Shown piece after piece: positions 61,441 through 64,000 of a stretch of DNA of 64,000 nucleotides (within the stretch, counting starts at the first letter, position 1; every line of letters starts with the position of its first letter). The translations under genes and the position numbers were made by a program. This DNA is from Rathayibacter sp. VKM Ac-2759 (GTDB taxonomy: Bacteria > Actinomycetota > Actinomycetes > Actinomycetales > Microbacteriaceae): NCBI RefSeq assembly GCF_009834225.1, contig NZ_CP047176.1, forward strand, positions 682,001 through 746,000, given 5' to 3'. The notes beneath the pieces are model-generated. The model had not been told where the DNA came from, ran no database searches, and saw nothing but the letters and a program-made list of their open reading frames with translations.

Positions 61441-64000
61441 ATGTCCGAGCGCGCCGACGGTTTCTGGCCCGACGGCAAGGCGGCGATCGTCCTGCTGCCC
61501 AGCGGCGCGCAGGGCGAGACCCTGCTCGAGCTCGCCGCGCAGTGGACCAAGACCGGCCTCCTGGGTCAGGCGCTCTGGGTGCTGCCCGAGCACGTGAAGA
61601 CGTCCGAGTACGCGCCTCCGCAGATCGAGGCCGTCGTGCTCGGGGTGGGCGCCGACCTCGAGTCGGTCGCGATCTCGGTCGACCTCTTCGAGGCGCTGGC
61701 GGAGGAGCAGCTCGCCCTGGTGCGGCTGGTCACCCTCCGCTCGGCCCTCCCCGAGCGCCAGACCGACGCCGCGCAGGACGCGGTCGCCGATCTGGTGAGC
61801 CGGTGGGTGCGCACCTCCATGCCGCTGCCGAACCCCTCCGCCACCCTCGCCGACCAGACCACGGAGCTCCGCCGGGTGACGCTGATCTGCGCGCCCACCG
61901 CGTTCCAGCTGCGCGAGCGGGTGGAGGCGCACGAGCACGGCTTCATCGTCATCGCCTCGCCCGAGGACCGCTCGAGCCCCTGGTCGGGCGACGCCTTCGT
62001 GCGTGACGACGAGCGCTTCACCGGCTTCACCCTGACGCACCTGGCGAGCGTCGCAGGTCTCTGGAACGGCGTGACCGACGGCAGCGTCGAGCTGATGAGC
62101 CGCGAGAGCGACGGCGGCGACTCCGTCTGGATCTCGCGCGTGTTCCTCAACGCGGTGCTGACGGAGTCGCTCGGCCGCCGCGTCGCCGCCGGCGTCCTCG
62201 AGAACGCGGCCCGCCCCGACTCCCTGCTGATCGATCCCAGTGTCAGCCCGCCGCCTCCCGGCACCGCCTTCATCGAGGACGGCCAGATCGCCGGCTACGT
62301 CGACGGCATGGTCGAGGGCGCCCTGCGCCTCGACGGCGGAGCGCTCACCTACGACTCCGCGGGCGCGCTCGACGTGCCGGAGCCCGCGCGGATCGGCTTC
62401 TTCGCGCAGATCGGCCGCTTCTTCGCCTTCTCGGCCGGCAAGCTCGTGCAGATGCCGCGCTGGAGCGCCCGCTGGCTCTCCTCCAGCGCCAACCGCTCGA
62501 TGACCCGCGCGCTGCACACCGACGAGGGCTCGGCCGTGGTCGGCTCGTCGCTCGACGAGGTGCTCGACGTGCGCGACCGATTGCTGCTCGCCGACCTCGA
62601 GCGCCTCCACGACGACGAGGGCCGCGCCCGCGTCGAGGCCGGAGCTCCCGCCGCGATGGCGCACGTGCGCACGACCCCCGGTCTGTGGGCCGGACTCCGC
62701 GAGCTGGTCTTCGGCGCCCTCGACGGCAGCGCCGACCTGCGCGACGCGGGCTTCGTGCCCGTCGAGGGCGCGGTGCCCGTGTTCGGCCGCGTGGGCGACG
62801 TGCTCGCGCTGCCCGACGGGCCGTGGGAGGCGAGCGGTCACGACGTGCCGCCGGGGTTCCCTGCGCGGGTGGACTGGTACGCGCTGGCGCTGTCGGATCC
62901 GCGTGCGCAGCTGCAGAACTGGGTGACGGCGTCGGAGGCGTCGGTCGCTGCCGACGTGCCCGTCGTCGAGCCGGTGGCCGTGGAGGCCGACACGGTCGAC
63001 CCGCCCGCTCAGGAGTCGCCGGTCGAGGCGGACGCCGAGCCCGGCGTGGTGCGCATCGAGGTCCCCGCCGAGGAGCCCGTCGTGGAGCCCGTCTCGCCCG
63101 TCGTCGACCCCGAGGCCCGCCGCTCCGGTCGCCTTCAGGCCCTCGCCGAGTACGACCTCTGGGCCGGCGCGCAGAGCTCGTCGTTCGTCTGGCGCTTCCT
63201 CGACCGGATCGCCGGCGAGCGTCGCCGCGCCGAGGACGAGGTCTCGTACCTGGTCGGCGAGATCGACGCGATCCGCCCCCAGCGCGCGGGCGAGCTGCTG
63301 TCGCTGCGCCGCGACTTCCACCGCTCGATGCTCGTCGGCTGGATCACCGTCGTCGCCCTGGCGCTCGCCGTCGGCGTCGGCATCTGGTTCGTCAACGACT
63401 ACGCGACCCGCAGCGACTCCTTCGATCCGCGCATCCTGACCTCGGTGCTCTCGTGGGCGCTCGTGGGTCTCGGCGGTGCCGCACTGCTCATCACCCTCGT
63501 CTCGCTCGTGAGGTACCACGCCGGCTGGTCGCGCTTCGAGCGCCGCATCGAGGTCGAGCGCACCCGCCTCGCCCACTACGGAGCGAGCGCCCGCCGTGCC
63601 CGCGAGGAGGCCGCGCGCCTGCGCTCGGTGCACCGGCAGGCCGTCGACTGGCTGGTGCTGCTCTCGAAGGCGATCCACCGGCCGTGGCACGTGCCTCCCG
63701 TGTGGACCCAGCACGAGACCTTCGACGTCGAGCGCGGCCACATGCCCTTCGCCGTGCGCCTCGCCACCGTCAGCGGCGAGGAGACCGCCGCCGTCGCCCG
63801 AATGCGCGCCGCGATGACCTCCAAGCTCGTGAGGCGAGGATGGCGCCACGAGGCCTTCGAGTCGCTCGTGCAGGAGATGGCCGCCGACTACGGAGCCGGT
63901 CAGGGCTTCGGGCTCTCCGCCCTCGACGAGGACCTCCCGCACTCGTCGAACCACACCCGCCGGATGCTGCTGCGCGCGTTGGACGACGAGTCCCTGCTGA
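61441..64000 (+). CDS. Large protein with two membrane helices, partial (vWA/tubulin-like operon)
   Basis: The frame is open from ATG 61441 to the right edge (853 codons) with no stop. The first about 500 residues are mixed alpha/beta (DGFWPDGKAAIVLLPSG, then ETLLELAAQWTKTGLLGQ) with no family I can name. An acidic Pro/Val/Glu linker (about 505-560) leads to a helical stretch and two membrane helices near 629-652 (MLVGWITVVALALAVGVGIW) and 664-690. A cytoplasmic helical part (IEVERTRLAHYGASARRARE) follows. It lies two bases after the tubulin-like gene and is surely part of the same operon. Confidence 0.75.
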   Translation, partial: MSERADGFWPDGKAAIVLLPSGAQGETLLELAAQWTKTGLLGQALWVLPEHVKTSEYAPPQIEAVVLGVGADLESVAISVDLFEALAEEQLALVRLVTLRSALPERQTDAAQDAVADLVSRWVRTSMPLPNPSATLADQTTELRRVTLICAPTAFQLRERVEAHEHGFIVIASPEDRSSPWSGDAFVRDDERFTGFTLTHLASVAGLWNGVTDGSVELMSRESDGGDSVWISRVFLNAVLTESLGRRVAAGVLENAARPDSLLIDPSVSPPPPGTAFIEDGQIAGYVDGMVEGALRLDGGALTYDSAGALDVPEPARIGFFAQIGRFFAFSAGKLVQMPRWSARWLSSSANRSMTRALHTDEGSAVVGSSLDEVLDVRDRLLLADLERLHDDEGRARVEAGAPAAMAHVRTTPGLWAGLRELVFGALDGSADLRDAGFVPVEGAVPVFGRVGDVLALPDGPWEASGHDVPPGFPARVDWYALALSDPRAQLQNWVTASEASVAADVPVVEPVAVEADTVDPPAQESPVEADAEPGVVRIEVPAEEPVVEPVSPVVDPEARRSGRLQALAEYDLWAGAQSSSFVWRFLDRIAGERRRAEDEVSYLVGEIDAIRPQRAGELLSLRRDFHRSMLVGWITVVALALAVGVGIWFVNDYATRSDSFDPRILTSVLSWALVGLGGAALLITLVSLVRYHAGWSRFERRIEVERTRLAHYGASARRAREEAARLRSVHRQAVDWLVLLSKAIHRPWHVPPVWTQHETFDVERGHMPFAVRLATVSGEETAAVARMRAAMTSKLVRRGWRHEAFESLVQEMAADYGAGQGFGLSALDEDLPHSSNHTRRMLLRALDDESLL

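Overview
The window is very GC-rich, densely coded and uses Actinobacteria-type genes: an Lsr2-like DNA-bridging protein, an LAxTG sortase-anchored surface protein, a DUF1206 membrane protein, TANNNT-type -10 boxes and several probable leaderless mRNAs. This fits a soil or plant-associated actinobacterium, most likely a Microbacteriaceae relative (for example Rathayibacter, Clavibacter or Curtobacterium). The family-level guess rests on gene content alone and was not tested by any search. No rRNA, tRNA, CRISPR array, insertion sequence or prophage was seen.

Layout. 1-8.2 kb holds housekeeping and regulatory genes: the end of a GH3 glycosidase, an SDR/epimerase with a Cys-rich tail, a VOC protein divergent from its MarR regulator (two perfect operators), an Lsr2-like protein, a DUF1206 membrane protein, and a PadR-ABC1 kinase (UbiB/AarF) pair. 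8.2-28.5 kb is a cell-surface region. Four secreted proteins with SLH-type repeats (one split by a frameshift in a G6 run) surround an O-antigen-ligase/Wzy-type membrane protein, a beta-helix exoprotein, and a translationally coupled operon of a GDP-fucose-synthase-like reductase, a glycosyltransferase, a polysaccharide pyruvyltransferase (CsaB-type fold) and a fused GT4/GT23-like glycosyltransferase. In Firmicutes, SLH proteins bind pyruvylated wall polymers, so this looks like an actinobacterial version of a surface-array anchoring and glycosylation locus.

28.5-33 kb holds a protein resembling the C-terminal part of RarA/MgsA, and a DUF11-repeat LAxTG surface protein. 33-40 kb is a carbohydrate-uptake locus: a CUT1-type ABC importer (binding protein and two permeases) divergent from a LacI regulator and a GH78 alpha-L-rhamnosidase. 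40-41.7 kb is an AbiE-like two-gene module (putative type IV toxin-antitoxin) with a perfect 12-bp inverted repeat at its promoter. 41.7-46.7 kb carries TetR plus DHA2 efflux, and LysR divergent from an MFS exporter. 46.7-48.5 kb is a tandem duplication of a two-gene membrane module. 48.6-53.7 kb is a peptide-type binding protein with two FAD amine oxidases and a divergent LacI regulator.

54.8-64 kb is an operon running out of the window: a small membrane protein, a secreted/membrane von Willebrand A protein, a 1133-aa tubulin/FtsZ-like (Tubulin_2-type) protein and a large two-TM protein. I do not know a function for this last set. Together with the SLH/pyruvyltransferase locus it is the best candidate for an undescribed system.
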